Source of the DNA: Rhodosporidiobolus odoratus
Taxonomy: Eukaryota; Basidiomycota; Microbotryomycetes; Sporidiobolales; Sporidiobolaceae
Length of the DNA stretch: 64,000 bases
Direction: 5' to 3'
NCBI GenBank assembly: GCA_034387635.1
Contig: JAOANU010000016.1
Coordinates: 1-64,000, forward strand
Both the position numbers and the translations under genes were made by a program. Below, one piece after another: positions 31,631 through 44,130 of this stretch (the first letter of the stretch is position 1; every line of letters starts with the position of its first letter). The notes beneath the pieces were generated by a model that was not told the origin of the DNA, made no database searches, and saw nothing but the letters and a program-made list of their open reading frames with translations.

Positions 31631-34103
31631 TTACAACGTCCTCATGACACCCCAAGCGCCCACCACACCCGCCGTCAACAGAACGCCCAACTCCATCCAC
31701 TCCGCCCTCTGAGTGCCATCGCTAGTTGTGCCGAACAAACTCGGGAACGTAGTCGGCTTGGCCCTCGTCGTGGCGGTGATAGCGTTGACGACCGATTCTC
31801 CAGCCGAGTTGGTCGCGGCAGGTGCACCAGCGGAGGAGATGGATGTCGGCTGAGCTCGAGAGTTGGCCCAGGTGAAAAGGTCACCGGCGGAAGAAAGGTC
31901 GGCCTTGAACTCGTCGACGACCGAAGAGATGTTGGTGAGGCGATAGTCACGCAGGTCGTCCGAACCATCTGGGTGGGAGGCAGATAGAGAATTATTCAGT
32001 ACCTAAGTCAGGCATTTGGTGAAAGGGGGACTTGGGATTTTGCCCACTCACCGTTCGCAGTCTCAGTCTTCTCATACTCGAAGTGCATGTACAGCTTGAG
32101 TCGAGGGAAATCGGAGTACATTGTGGTGTTGGTCACGCAGTCCTTGAGCCTGTTGGAGGATAAAAGGGGGTCAGCACTGGTCTCCTGGTCTCTACAACAG
32201 CGCGACGGCGGCTACAGCGGCATTCAATCGAGGGGATGGAGCGAATAGTAGCTTAGAGCTATAGGAAAGGGGTGGTACAAGGCGGGATTGAGTGGGTGGA
32301 CCAGGGGAAGAAAAAGACGCACCAGGCTTGCAACAGTTCAGCCTGGGTAGCCGTGCCAGTGTCATCTTCGTGGAACGCCGCACCGGCTTCGGCAAACTAT
32401 CAAAAACCGGGTGTCATCAGTACCACCAACTGTGTCTAGCTTTCGGGTCGAATAAGAGTCGAGGCGAAGAAAGGAGCAATCGCAAGAGGCGAAGGGATGA
32501 ACCGTACCATACACGCCTTGTCGGGCTTCTCCGCACAATAGGTCTGGTACCAGTTGGTAATGGGGGTGCCACCTGCGGGGTCTGTGCCGTTCATGATCTG
32601 GGCGCAGTATCCCGCCGGTTGAATGGTGTTTTGCGTGTCGGACGGCACACCCTTGTAGTCTGCGTGGAGCGAGGCATCAGTATATCAAGTACAATGACCA
32701 AAGGCGAACGGAATCGCACGAGAGGGCGAACTGAGGGCGCGAAGAGAAGAAGAGGAAAATGGAAAAGGAAAAGGAAACGAACAGATGGACAAGCCAACCC
32801 AGTCAACCCACTCGTCACCAGGGTAGTACGGCGCAAGCGCATCATCACCTGCATCCAATTCTCCGTTGTTGTTGGTATCCAACAAGGCCTGATCCTCCGC
32901 ACTCGAATTCCTAAACGCCGTCTGCTGTCCATACGGGTAACCCTGCGGGGTGTTAGGCGCCCAAACCATGATGGTCTCGGGTGCGACCGTCTTGACCAAA
33001 TTGTACAGCTGCTTCCACGACGCCAAGAAGGCTGTCGGCTGCATACCGTACGGCATCCAGGTTCCCTGCATTTCGGGCGCGTAACGGAGGAAGACGGTTC
33101 GGTTCAAGTTCGCTTGGTAATCGTAGATTTGCTTGCCGAGTGCGGTGAAGTCATCGTCGGTGATGGCGGAGAGGGAGGTCGGGTAGATGGTGATGAAGAT
33201 GGCGGCATCGGTCGAGGAACGCTCAATCATCTGAGGTTGATGATCGAGTCGAAACGAGACGACGGAAAGGGCCGGACAGGAGGCGGATACGATCGGCGAA
33301 CGGCGAGAATAAAGGGATGGAAGGAGAAACAGTCAGTACAGTTTGGGATGTAACATAGCCTCGGGAAAAAAGATAACGGTATAGAGGAAGGTGACGAAAA
33401 AGAAAAAAAAAAACGCACGTTCTCCGGTGCAGCACCACCAGCTCCTGTCGTGTAGTTGTACGCCGGTAAGGGAATGCTCTGCGCAATCTGGAAGACGGGG
33501 AAGTTGAACCCGATTTTTTGGTTGATCGCAGCGGGAGTGTCGTAGTAGGCTATTTCGTTCGAAAGGCGGCGGGCAGAAACGGACGGTCAGTCATCGCTCG
33601 CCACATAGCAGCAGACCCGTGACGCCGTAGTGTTCCTTCCGGGCGAGGGTGTGGTCGAAAGATTCCCTGCCTCCTCGCAGCCCGTTCCATCATCATACGG
33701 TTGAACCGGCGGTACCGACCAGCAGCAGCCCTGTTCCCGAAGCGTATCTGCCAAGGAACGCAGGCGCATTGCCGTCCGGCGCACGAAGCGACCCAGAAGC
33801 AATGCTGGATCGGTGTGTGCCCGCTCCCCTCTTTTTACCGAACCTCCTTTTGCGCCGGTGCTTGTAAGCAAGGACTGGGGAAGGGAACGCACGATCGGCA
33901 GGATCAAACCACATTCCAAGCATGACCTGATCACCTGCAGGTTCATACAGTGCAGCTTGAGCGACTTGAGGCAGTGCGACTGAGGCGAGGGCGGCGGCGG
34001 CGACGAGCGTGTTTCGGAGTAGGCCCTTTGAACCTCGTCGAGAGGATGCATGCGGAGAGGCGGAGGAGGGTGATCGCCGAGTAGAGCGAGTAGAGGTGAC
34101 CAT
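31631..34103 (-). CDS. GH26-like glycoside hydrolase with C-terminal GPI-type signal
   Basis: A multi-exon gene, ATG at 34103 and stop at 31631-31633. A basic Ser/Arg-rich leader is followed by a hydrophobic segment (LVAAAALASVALPQVAQA), a secretion signal or signal anchor. The catalytic barrel shows LGMWFDPADR, AAIFITIYP, TVFLRYAPEMQGTWMPYG (Glu as likely acid/base), VWAPN, DEWVDWVGLSI and FAEAGA (Glu as likely nucleophile). This set is typical of GH26 mannanase-like enzymes. The tail is Ser/Thr/Ala-rich and ends in a hydrophobic stretch (ELGVLLTAGVVGAWGVMRTL), so the protein is probably GPI-anchored at the cell surface. The substrate is inferred only: beta-mannan or a related wall polymer. 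Confidence 0.78.
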
Positions 34104-34650
34104 GATCGCTTAGTCGGAGGTGGAGAGGGAGAGGGAGAGAAAGAGGGAGAGACGCGGGGCGTGTGAGGGAAAGGAGGAGGGGGGTTGAGGGAAAAGGGGA
34201 AGGGCACAGTCGCGTAGGGAGTGATACGGACTAGGTGTAGACGAGTCTGCTGAACGGACTCTACTGGTCTCTGACTGCTCAAGTGTAGTGAGAGAACGAG
34301 GATCGAAGTCGATGTGAACCGAGGCGAGAGGTCGAGCGAGGACTGGGCGCGTCCTATTCTTCTTCTTGGGGAATCAAGGAGAGCGAGAGAGGTGGGTGTA
34401 GGTGTAGACTGGAGGACGAGTGCGGTGAACCTGGTCACACAAACTCTGCGCGAACACGGACGAGCACAACTGAGAGAGCGGCGACAACGAGAACTTCAAC
34501 ACGGCCCAGAACTTGTTTGCAGCTGATTCACCTTTTTACTACCTCAACCTCCACGCTCGTATTGTGTATGGCATCGCCGGTACATCCCTAGTAGCTACGG
34601 CTACCCCGCATCAACACACGCGCGCAAACTCGTAGCGAGCGATGAACGAA
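34104..34650. promoter_or_regulatory. Upstream region of GH26 gene and 3' end of UBP2 copy B
   Basis: About 550 bp with no coding evidence. It holds the promoter of the leftward GH26 gene. This is the left limit of unit B. I see no similar sequence after the truncated UBP2 copies A and C. Confidence 0.4.
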
Positions 34651-37600
34651 TTACCACCCTCCAACCTCATCTGCCGCCGCCTCGCGCTTGATCGACTCGA
34701 TCGCATCCCTACAGCCAGGATCAGCGAGTAGCGTACAGGCGAGAGGGAGGGAAAAAATGTTCCCGATACGACGGCGGGAGGAACAAGAGAAAACCCAAGG
34801 CTCGTCAGTTTCTTCAACCTTGCTAGAGGCTTACAGCGGCGTCCAAGCTGGGAGGAAGGGAAGAAGACGAAGAGAGACAACGCACAATCGATCTCTTCGG
34901 ACGTAAACCAGAAAGTAAGGATTCGCATCCCCCGTCGTCTCTTTAAAGACGTCCTCTTTCGGAACCTCGGTGATGAGCGAGTCGTTATCTGCAAGGCATG
35001 GCGTCGTCAGTCAAGCACGACTCAGAGGCCGCGGACAGATAGAGGCCAGAGAGGAATGGGAGAACGCGAGGGAGGAAAAGAGGAGAGGACAAACATTTGA
35101 GCCACCTCTCCGGGTTCCTCGAATCGCGCTGGAGGATATAGTAATGTCCCGAGAGAGCTGTACCTACGTACGGACAGGCTTGTTAGCTCAAGGTGTCGGT
35201 TCAGGGAAGAACCGTAAGGAAGGAAGGAAAGAACCGCCAACGTACCTCGATGAATAAACACACTACACAGCTCATATCTCGTCTCCGTCCCCTTCACACC
35301 CGGTCCCTCTCCCTCTTGCTCAGGGTTGGTGGACCAGAGCCCCTCCAGCTCCTCCTTCCCCTTCTTCACCTCATCTTCAGCCGCCCGGATCTCTGCTTCG
35401 AGTAAGTCAGCTTCGGTTTGAGTATCGGTCAAAAGGTCCGAGGTGAGGAGTGACGAGAGTGAAGATGGGAGCGAAGATGGGGACGGAGACGAGGAGGAGG
35501 TCAAGGATGACGCGGCGAGAGAAGCGAAGTGCGAGGCAGTGGAGCGGAGGAGGGATGGGGCAGACATTGCGGGAGTGGTCTTTTTCCTCGCAAGAACGTC
35601 GAGTCAGTCAAGCTCATCACCGTATACGCAGAAAGGCAAAACACGACGCACCGAATCCCCCGCCTTCCCTCCAGCAACCAATTCCACCACCCTCCCCCTA
35701 GCCCTCTCCACCCTCGCTCTAATCTCCTCCGCCTTCTCCCTCCTCCTCTTCCTCTCAGATCCCTCCCCTTCCCCGTCATCCTTACAAAACCTCCTCACAT
35801 CCACCCCCTCCGCAAACCTCAACCAAGCATTACTCTTGAACACCTCTCCCCGTTCCCGATCAAACTGAACCCGCTGCAGTTGGATCTGCAACAATACGGG
35901 CAGGTTCTCGCGAAGGAGGTCGACTCGTCTTGAGGCGGGGTGAGAGTCGAGTTCGATGGAAGAGGGCAAAAAGACGGGGTCGAGGGCGTCGTAGAGGTCT
36001 TTCTGTAAGGCGGGGGAAGACATGTTGGATGGGAAGGGGAGAGGGGGGACATCGACGAGGAGGGAGGAAAAGGGTTCGTTTTGTGTCCGGACGGGGTCGG
36101 TGATCGAGGACGGGACAGGCGGCGAGAAGGTAAGGGTCTGCAGAGTCGAGCCGTAGAAAGTACTGCGGGAATAAAACAGCTGTAGTGAGCCGTGACTCCG
36201 AGACACACAGGCTAGGAAAGTTCAGGCGCTTACCGTTTGAGCAAGTTGGCCCTGCCTCCATCCGCAGGAGAGGATGATGAAGAGGCGAGAAGAGCGGTTT
36301 CGACCTGGAACATGACATTGTCCATGCATTCGGTCACGTCGTTCTGCCGACCTGTGGGTTGGAAGGAAATGCCCAGCGAAGAGGAGGAGGCGGGAGGGGG
36401 AACGGGGAAGAAGCGCTCAGCGTTTTGACTTGACACCGGTCAAGCTAGCCGATGGTGATACACGCCGCACCGAGCCAAATGAGGAACAATCGAAACGCAC
36501 CGAAAGCCATGTAATTCTCCACCTTCCCCTGCATTTCGTCCTTCTCCTTCCCCTCTCCCCTCGTGCTATTCTCGACAGCCGGCCTCGGAGGTAAAGGTGG
36601 CGGCACAGCGCCCGACCCTGACGCCTTCTCCCCTTCAGCCGACAGAGGCTGTGAAAGACTCCTCCCCCTCTTCTTGGCCCTCTCGCCCTCCTTCGCACCA
36701 CCCTCTTCGCCAACCGACATATCTTCCATCGCTACGTCCCCCGACGCTGCTGCAGGGGGTGGCAAGAGTGGTGTTGGTAGCGGTGAAGCCGAAGTAGAAG
36801 GCTGAGAATCAATAGCCATCTCATCCAATTTTTCTTCCACTCCTGCCTCCTCAGCGCCGTTCTTCCGTTTCCCGAGAACCGTTGTTCCGCCAGGGCTCTT
36901 GACCTCTTCCCGAGCAGCATCGCCGGTGGAGTTGACGAGGTCGAGCTCTGTGACTTTCTTGCTGGTGCTGGCGGTGGTCGAGGCAGCGGAGGGTTGAGCG
37001 AAGGACTCTTCCTCTTTTGAGGGGACGAGGGCGAGGTAGGCTAACTCGGTTTCGGGGGTGACGGATACGGGAGAATGGAGGAGTTGGGTGTAGAGTGTTT
37101 GTAGGAGGGTAACAACTGTAACGCCAGAATGAAAAGCGTTAGCAAGTCAAGCGTCGCCAGTCTCTCCCGTCTGGCTACAATCCCTTCAGCCATACAAGAA
37201 CGAGAGCAGTTGACGTACATCGTTTCGACCTCTTGACCTCCTTCTCGCTCACCAATCTGCCTCCGACCCTGATTTCCTTCATCGGCTCCGCAGACTCAGC
37301 CGACGCATCAAACGCAAGGATGGTCTCGCGCAACTCGCGAACGGTGAAGAAGTACTGCATGAAGGAATGTGAACGGGACATCAGTGTGAAAACCCAAGGT
37401 CGGGCAACAATGGAAGACACAGGACGAACCTGGAGAAGAGAGTTGAGGTAGCAAGTATTGGCGATGTTGGTCAGGCCGACGGGAAGGTCGGGGTTAATGT
37501 GCGGGGATTGCCAAGTATCTATGCGAGCCGGAGAGGCATCAGGTCGTGCTTTAGAGGATGAGAACCACAGAGGAAAAAAGGATCTGGAGAGGACAAACCT

Positions 37601-40600
37601 TTACTTCCCTCCTTCAGGTATGCCTTCAAGCGATCACTGTTCCTTGCTTCAGCGATGACCTCAAGCGCTTCCCTTACTTTCTCCTTCTCGGCATCATTCG
37701 TTGCATCGTCGAGCTGCATGCAAGTCATCCAAGATTAGTTGACGCCCTTTCATAATAGACGGAAGCTGAAAACCAGCAGGAAGAAGAAAACGACGCACTC
37801 GGATAGGGTGGACCATAAGCAAAATCTCATCATCCGTCCCCTCTTCCACGCCGAGCGTCACAAACGCTCTCGGCAAATCCATTTTAGCCTTGACCACCGT
37901 AACATCCGTCATTCCCTCCCGACTCTCAACCCCACTCCCGTCTCCCTGTTCACCCGGCAAACTCTCAATGATCGCCGCGAGCGTCTCACTCCCTCTCCAT
38001 TTTGCAACAACCTTGGCGGCCTCAAGGAGGATTTTTCGGCGAGCTGGATGTTCGACTGCCGAGTTTCGAGATTCGAACGCGGTGAGGAGTTCGTCTTCGG
38101 TTGGGATAGAGGAGAAGGTGTCAAATGGTGGGGGGAGGCGGAGCTCGGAGTAGGCTTGGTTGATCTTGCTGCACGAGTAACGGTCGCGCGAGGCTTCCAT
38201 GACGAGCTTAGTTTGTAGAGTGTCTGAAGAGCGATGTTGCGCAATACGAGTGAGGGCTTCGAGGACTGTGAGCATGTCCCAGAAACAAGGCGAGTCAGCA
38301 CCCCCGTTGGCATAAACCTCGAAGCTGACGGATGTGACGCAGAAATGAATCGGTACTTACAGAACGGTCCCTTCCCTTCTGCGCCAAGCCACTGCAGATC
38401 ATACACCTTATCGACGACCTCATCCGCCGCGTCCGGCGTCAACCCGAGCACGCTATAATCCCTTGCGCAGGGATCAAGGCCAGTATTCGGATCCCGCTTG
38501 CCTTGCTGTGTCGGAAGCTGGAAGGGTTGGCCGACGGTCTGCCAGGCAAGGGAAGCTGGGATACGAGGAACTGTGGACAGAAGCGGTAGTCAGAAGCCGA
38601 ACAACTAGGAGGAAGGCACAGCGAAAGAGGCTTCGGAGACTCACTTTGATCTCCTCCCAGCGCGATCTCTAATCTCGCCCTCGCATCCCTCCAAGCGACC
38701 CTTGTTTCCCCAACTCCCCTCTTGGCCTCTCTCCCCGGCCCGATATCCATGAAAGCCTGCTTCTCCATCCAGCACCCGATTTCGAACCAAGCTCTTATAA
38801 GCCTTGTGCGTTGGGCCCGACCTTCCGGAGTGCGCTCGTCTGGGATTGGAGGAACCAAGACGCGTTGAGCGACGCCTTGCGCGGTGAAGCCGAGAGTGGC
38901 AAGAAGGAGGTCGTGTCTGCGAGAAGTAACCCAGGGCGAGCGAAGCAGAGGCGGAGAGTGGAAAGGGCGAGCGTTACGATGGGTATGAAAGATAGTCAAG
39001 CTCGTGGCAGTATGATGGGAAGACGAGGAGAACGCACGTAGGATCGTCCATCGGCATTGCCTTCTGGAAGCCCTTCCCATCTACAGGAAGACTCCTTGTC
39101 TCGCCAACAAACAGGAGATTGTCGAGAGCCCTGTTGGGCCGAGGAATAGGTGCAAAAAAGGCGGTAGAGAGAACGGGAAGACGCAAAGTCGTCAGCAATA
39201 GCTCTACACTTAAAATGAGGCATGTCGAGGGAACAAGCTTACCTCCAAACAAACCGAATGGCACCCCACTTAGCCTCCTCCGCTGTTGTTCCGGGCGGAG
39301 GGTCCTCCCCGCGTTTCTTCAGCAACCTCTCCCAGAGATCTCGCCCGATAACACTGGGATACCACCCCGTCGGACTGAGTACCGCCCTCGTCCCCTTGTT
39401 CCCTACAAGCTCCATCAACCCACCCGCTCGAGCAGGGGTCCAGGGCGTGTAGGTCCCGTAGTCGGCGGAGAAGCTATCAGAGTCTGCCGGAGCGCATGGA
39501 CGAGAAAGAGGTGGAGAGAGATGCTCGGAGAGGAAAGCTGCGGATTCTTCGGGAGGGATTGAGTTAGAGGTGAAGAGCTCGGGGTCAAAGGATGAAGGCG
39601 ATGCGGCAGCGCCATAAGTGGACGTGTTGGCGGCAACGGGTTTCAGAGGAGCGCAGAGTGCCCAGGAGAAGGTCTTGGGGCAGAAGTAGAGGTGGGGATG
39701 TGGGCGAGTGAGGGTAGACAGGTCGGAGAAGGTAGGCGTAGAAAATCCGGGTCGGGGTTTCGGTTTGGGAGGTGCAGGGGGCCGAGTTGCTTTTGAAGGT
39801 GAAGGAGGTGCGTCGGTAGACGGCGGAGGAGCGGAAGCGGGCGAGGTAGAATTGGGCACCGGCAAAGGCTTCCCGCCGTCGACTGCGTCGCCCTCGGAAG
39901 CGACCTCCGACTCAGACTGCATCGTCGTGCCCTCCCCGTTCCCAGCAGCAGCGGCCCCCTCTCCCTCGTCCTCTGTACCTCGACCCATGTCCACGAACTC
40001 GCCCATCGTGCGGTAGACCGCTTTGCCGGTCGCTTTCAGCCCTTCCGGCGTCGGCCTAACCGGCCCCTTCCCCTGCCCTTCTTCAGGTAGCGCAAAGTCC
40101 CACACCCCTTGCTCCCACAGACCAGTCACTCCCCCTTGCGCGTTCTCTGGTAGGGCGAGAATACGAGGGACAGTCCAGAGGCCATCGACCGAGTTTTGCT
40201 GCGGGTCATGCGAGAAGAAGTCGCCTTCCCTTGCGGGTATAGGCGGAAGGGGAGGGAGAGCGATGTGCGAAGGAGAAGGGGCGTGCTCGATGTCTTGCGG
40301 GAAGTGGGGAGAAACGACAGGCCGAGTGGTGGAGGAAGAGGAAGGACCGTTGTATGTCGCGGCGACTTGCTGTGCAAAGGTGTTGCCGCCCCAAGGATCA
40401 TCTCCCCAGCCTCCATCCTGGCCAGCAAGCTCCCTGACAGAGCTGGTTGCGCGCTCTGTATTCCTCGTACCTGCTTGGTCGGACCCGCTCATATCGACGT
40501 CTTGCACCAATCTGCTTACATGACCTCCGCCGCTCTTCCTCCTCGATCCTGTAGATCCTGCTGGTCGGAAGTTGCCGGAATTTGAACCTGAACTTGGTGA

Positions 40601-40862
40601 GATAGGAGTTGGACCCGAAGATGACGAAGTTGGCGCAAAGAAAGACCCTGCCTTGACAGGCTGATTGGGTGGTTGGGCCATACTTGAAGGTTCGGGTGGA
40701 GCGGGAGGCGGTCCTGACTGGTGTCGTCCTGTTGCTGTTAATTGCAGTCGAGGTGGTGGTGGTGCTGATGAAGTCGAGGTCGGTGTCACGTCGTCTGTCA
40801 AGATGGACGTCAGCCGAGGGCGTGCAGTAGACTCTAGAGTACTCACCTTGCCCCAATCGCAT
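34651..40862 (-). CDS. UBP2: Ubp2-family ubiquitin-specific protease, full length (copy B)
   Basis: This is the only complete copy in the window. Exons begin 40862-40847, 40794-39243, 39130-39038, 38916-38645 and 38570 onward, and all junctions tested keep frame. A Pro/Ser-rich N-terminus precedes CPKTFSWAL. The USP Cys box is GLTNIANTCYLNSLLQ (catalytic Cys at 37451-37453), followed by YFFTVRELRETILAFD, GGRLVSEKEVKRSKRFV and ETELAYLALVPS. These are features of yeast Ubp2 rather than of other USPs. Further on come GRQNDVTECMDNVMFQ, an acidic linker, the Cys/His region CSVFIHRG and the catalytic His in LGHYYILQRD. The protein ends ADEVGGW, stop at 34651-34653. Yeast Ubp2 trims K63-linked chains and opposes the ligase Rsp5. 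The start codon is uncertain: the long frame that appears to start at 40846 is a GTG inside the first intron. Confidence 0.92.
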
Positions 40863-42569
40863 GTCCAGTCGAGTTTATCGACGTTGTGAGAAGCGGAGAG
40901 TCTCGTTTCATCTCTTTCCTTCTCGCCTCAACCGTTCACATCGTCTGAAGGCACGCGAATTCGCTCCGCCAGCTCAGCTCACATATCGGTACCGCTCGGC
41001 GAAGTACGACCACCCCTCGAACGCGTCATCGCTTTCTCGCCTTTTCCTTCATATCGTGTGCTCGCGCGCCGCACGCCCTCTGCACGAACTTCGAGCCTTG
41101 CCGTGCACTCTTGATAAGCATCTACAGTCTTGGGGAGGTCGCAATTATCTAGAGTCGCGTGAGTTAGCGCGTCTGCTCTCCTTCTCCTTCATTCACTGAA
41201 CGTATTGAACTTGCGCTTTCCACCGCCAAAGGTCAGCCTCAGCACTTGCCGCTACTCTGAGCTTGTACCGCCTGCCCCGTCGGAGAGCTTCAGCCGTCGA
41301 CCCCGCATTCCACCGTTCCCATTGTCCTCCGCTCTGAGGTCCTCATGCTCGCGCGCCTTCAGCAGCAGTGATCCGTGCGGCTCCTCGGGGCAGACCGACA
41401 CGGCTAGCTTGCAGCATACTGCCTCGCCAGCGCCTGACCAGGTTGCTTCCTTCCCTGCGGAGAACACCGATTGCGAGGGTGCCGACTCGATATCTCAAGA
41501 ACCATCGATGCCGCAAGACGGGTTTCAGGCTACGACTGAGGAAGAGGCGTCGAACGACGCAATAGTCTACACCCCGTCCGCTTCACCAGCCGACATGCCC
41601 GTCCCATCGGCTATCCTCTCGCCACCGAGTTCGAGCCTACCGACTCCACGAAACTCTCTGAGACCCCCGGCCAATACAGTTCGGAGCATCCCATTGTAGC
41701 CGAAGTTCTCGCCCTTCCTCCCGACAACATGCTGCACGTCGTCGCCGTCGACCACGAATACCAAGCCAAGGCAGACAAATGGACGTCTCTCTTCTCTCTT
41801 GATGTCTATCAATCGCTCATTGAGCGATCACCGCTGCAGGGGACGGCGAAGACAAAGCAGCTCTTTTCAGGCGAACTGATGAGCTACTGGGATGCCGTCG
41901 AAGGATCCGGTCCTGGGGGGAAAGGCGGGTGGGAAACGTACCGCAGGTTTGATCAGCTTGAAACTAAAGCAGTCGAGCAGAAAAGGCGGATGCGATACGA
42001 ACCTACTTGGGGTATCGGGTCTGTGCACCGTTGTCTTTTGTTACGGCGGGAGCAGCGGCGAAGGGAGCTACTCGGTACGCGTGTGCTCTCTGTGTTTCGT
42101 CCTCGCCTTTTTCCTCATCGTCTCTTCCTCACCATCATATTGACCGAAGCCGATCTTATGGGGCTCCGGCATTGCCGTGAGTACCTCCTCGAGTTCTCGA
42201 CTGATGTCCCTCGTTCTCTTTCTTCGGTCGTCGATCAACTCTGGACCGACTACCTTGCCTGGGAGCACGCCAACGGCATCGAGGACGAGGCGCGAATACG
42301 GGCACGCCTGGGTCGTTTGCCACTCAGCGACTTTCCGACGCTGCTGCAGCGCAATCAGGCTGAGAGGGAGGTGAGTCCGGCTTTACTCCTGTCGCCTCTC
42401 TCGCCCGCTTTTCCTCTCATTTCCCTCTGCCTTTCCCCCCCTTGTGACGTCTGTGCTGCCTCTCTGCGTCCTCCGTGAACTCCCGCAACCGTTTGCGTTG
42501 GGAAGCGTCCTTGGCTGACTTTTGACCGTCTCGCAGGCTTTATGGGAACAAGCCGGGGAGAAACAATGA
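40861..42569 (+). pseudogene. Gene X, copy B, with a one-base deletion
   Basis: Copy B of the unknown X family, divergent from the intact UBP2. The first 500 bp of the main exon are nearly identical to copy A. At about 41653 the run that reads GAAACCTCTCT in A and GAAATCTCTCT in C is one base shorter (GAAACTCTCT), and the frame stops at 41699. Beyond that point the rest is still open in the old frame, with DKWTSLFSLDVYQSL, GSGPGGKGGWETYRRFD and SSVVDQLWTDYLAWEHANGI. Exons end and begin at 42074/42150 and 42370/42537, with a stop at 42567-42569. The lesion is therefore recent. The acceptor at 42148-42149 differs from the one used in A and C. An ATG at 40861 may open the first exon. Confidence 0.75.
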
Positions 42570-42667
42570 CGGGATCTTCCCCCGAAGGTCGACCTCTGTA
42601 CTTCCGATCCGCTCGTTGAGGCCTCGTAGAGCTATTCCCAGGATGCTCTACAGAATCTCAAGTGACT

Positions 42668-42790
42668 ATGGCCCCCCCTCGACGCGTTGCCGTCGCCCTC
42701 ACTATCCTCCCGCCTTCCTCTTCCACCTCGACATCATCATCAACAACTACTCAACAAGCTACATCTTTAGAACCGACCTTCTTGTGTGTC
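42668..42790 (+). pseudogene. Nudix gene remnant, core deleted
   Basis: The first 40 or so codons match the N-terminus of the Nudix gene at 16321-17214 (MAPPRRVAVALTILPP, a Ser/Thr run, EPTFL). The sequence then jumps directly to the bases around the Nudix stop codon (TGTGTCGTGAAG) and on into its 3' flank. The Nudix box and the whole fold are missing, so this cannot be a hydrolase. Confidence 0.8.
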
Positions 42791-44130
42791 GTGAAGTTGG
42801 AGACGGACATACCAGCGAGCAACCTAGTAGTGCATCTCGGCCATTCTTTCGCTTTCTTCCATGACATCTTGACCACCCCACTGCAATTCTTCCTTACCCT
42901 GTAACGATCCAACCCAGTCACTACGGTTACACATGTTGTGCCTCTCTGCTGGCGTAGTTGTGCAAATAGTCGTTCGTTCGACTCGAAACCTGCTAACGCG
43001 GCTTCTGCTTTGCTTGTTCTCATTCTCACTTTACCTTCATGTTGGCCGAGAACACACTACGGGGCTACTCCAGGCTTGATGGCGTCAAGTAACCACCCGG
43101 CAGGCCTCATAACCGCCGTGTAACGGGTCGAAAGTACTCGACGGAATTGAGAAGGTCAAGATGACATGGTGCATTTTTTTTGGACACGTAGCCAAGGAGG
43201 CATGATTCCTGTACGGTACGCAGCAAGAGACGCTTATCAGAAGGAGTAGAGGAAAAGGAGGTGGCTTACTACCGTTGTTCGCGCAGCTGAAAATGCTCGA
43301 AGGAAGGAAGGACTACAGGAAACGCTCTCGTTACTGTTCCAGCGCTTTTTTGGTGTGCAAGCACCGTGTAATAGCAAGTATTCTGACGGCACATGGCTTC
43401 GGTAACTATGCGCCCAGCAAAGGCGAACTTGTCAGCTACCGCTTCCGACGTCGCGCAGGGAAAAACCATTGACTGACCTCCTCCTTTGTTTCTGTTCCCC
43501 CAACCCGCGAAACCGCATGTAGGTACAAGTCGATGTCAATGGGGGCGCATGGCTTCCACTACTTGGCTTCGGCCTCTGACCCGGTGTCACTTCGTTCGCT
43601 TCTCCGCGGCTTTCCCTCCGTCCTACATCGCTACCGTTTCACATCTCGTGGATACCGTCTGCTTGCTTCCTAGATAGACACAGCTGTCGAAACCTGCGTC
43701 GCCACGAGTCAGCCCTCTCTGCAATCATTCCGCCGCGCTACAGGCCATCCTCACTCTGGCTCGCATCACGTCCACCTTCTTCACCTCTCTGAACCGCCAA
43801 CAACTGCATCAGGGGCACGGAAAACCCTCTCAACACGGCTTGAAGCACATAACGCCCAACCGGAGCTCGGGACGAAGGAGATCGGTCCAACACATCAGGC
43901 CGTGCCGTAACAAGGTTGGCGGTTCAAAGGCTACAGCGCCTGAAGCACGCTTGTCGCGGGCGCATAGCTTCGAGTGGACGGCTTACGGCGCCCTGCACTT
44001 GTCTCTTCGCCCTTCTGCGCCCTTGCACTCGTTTCCCCTCATCAAGCCCGCCGCCGGTTCAATCATCCAAACTTTCCGCCGCCCCAACCGCTGGTACAGT
44101 AAGCGTTCCAACGGCGTCCGTGTACGCCGT
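42791..44130. repeat. Right copy of duplicated block H
   Basis: This is homologous in inverted orientation to about 14970-16320, that is, to the 3' flank of the Nudix gene and the spacer beyond. The stretch at about 43160-43620 is the most similar. No gene is supported. Confidence 0.65.

Larger units (their letters stand above)
34651..42569 (-). repeat. Unit B: extra UBP2/X pair
   Basis: A third UBP2/X pair, in the same orientation as the pair in arm C and inverted relative to arm A. It holds the only full-length UBP2. It directly abuts the Nudix remnant of arm C. Confidence 0.75.

Noticed and set aside
32292..33353. 353-codon plus-strand open frame
   Set aside because: It lies antisense to the GH26 exons and has no motifs. 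It is a shadow of GC-rich coding DNA.
39239..40846. A 535-codon frame that appears to start at 40846 as the UBP2 protein start
   Set aside because: The first codon is GTG and belongs to a GTGAGT splice donor. The frame upstream of 40794 is intron, and exon 1 is the short ATG exon at 40862-40847.
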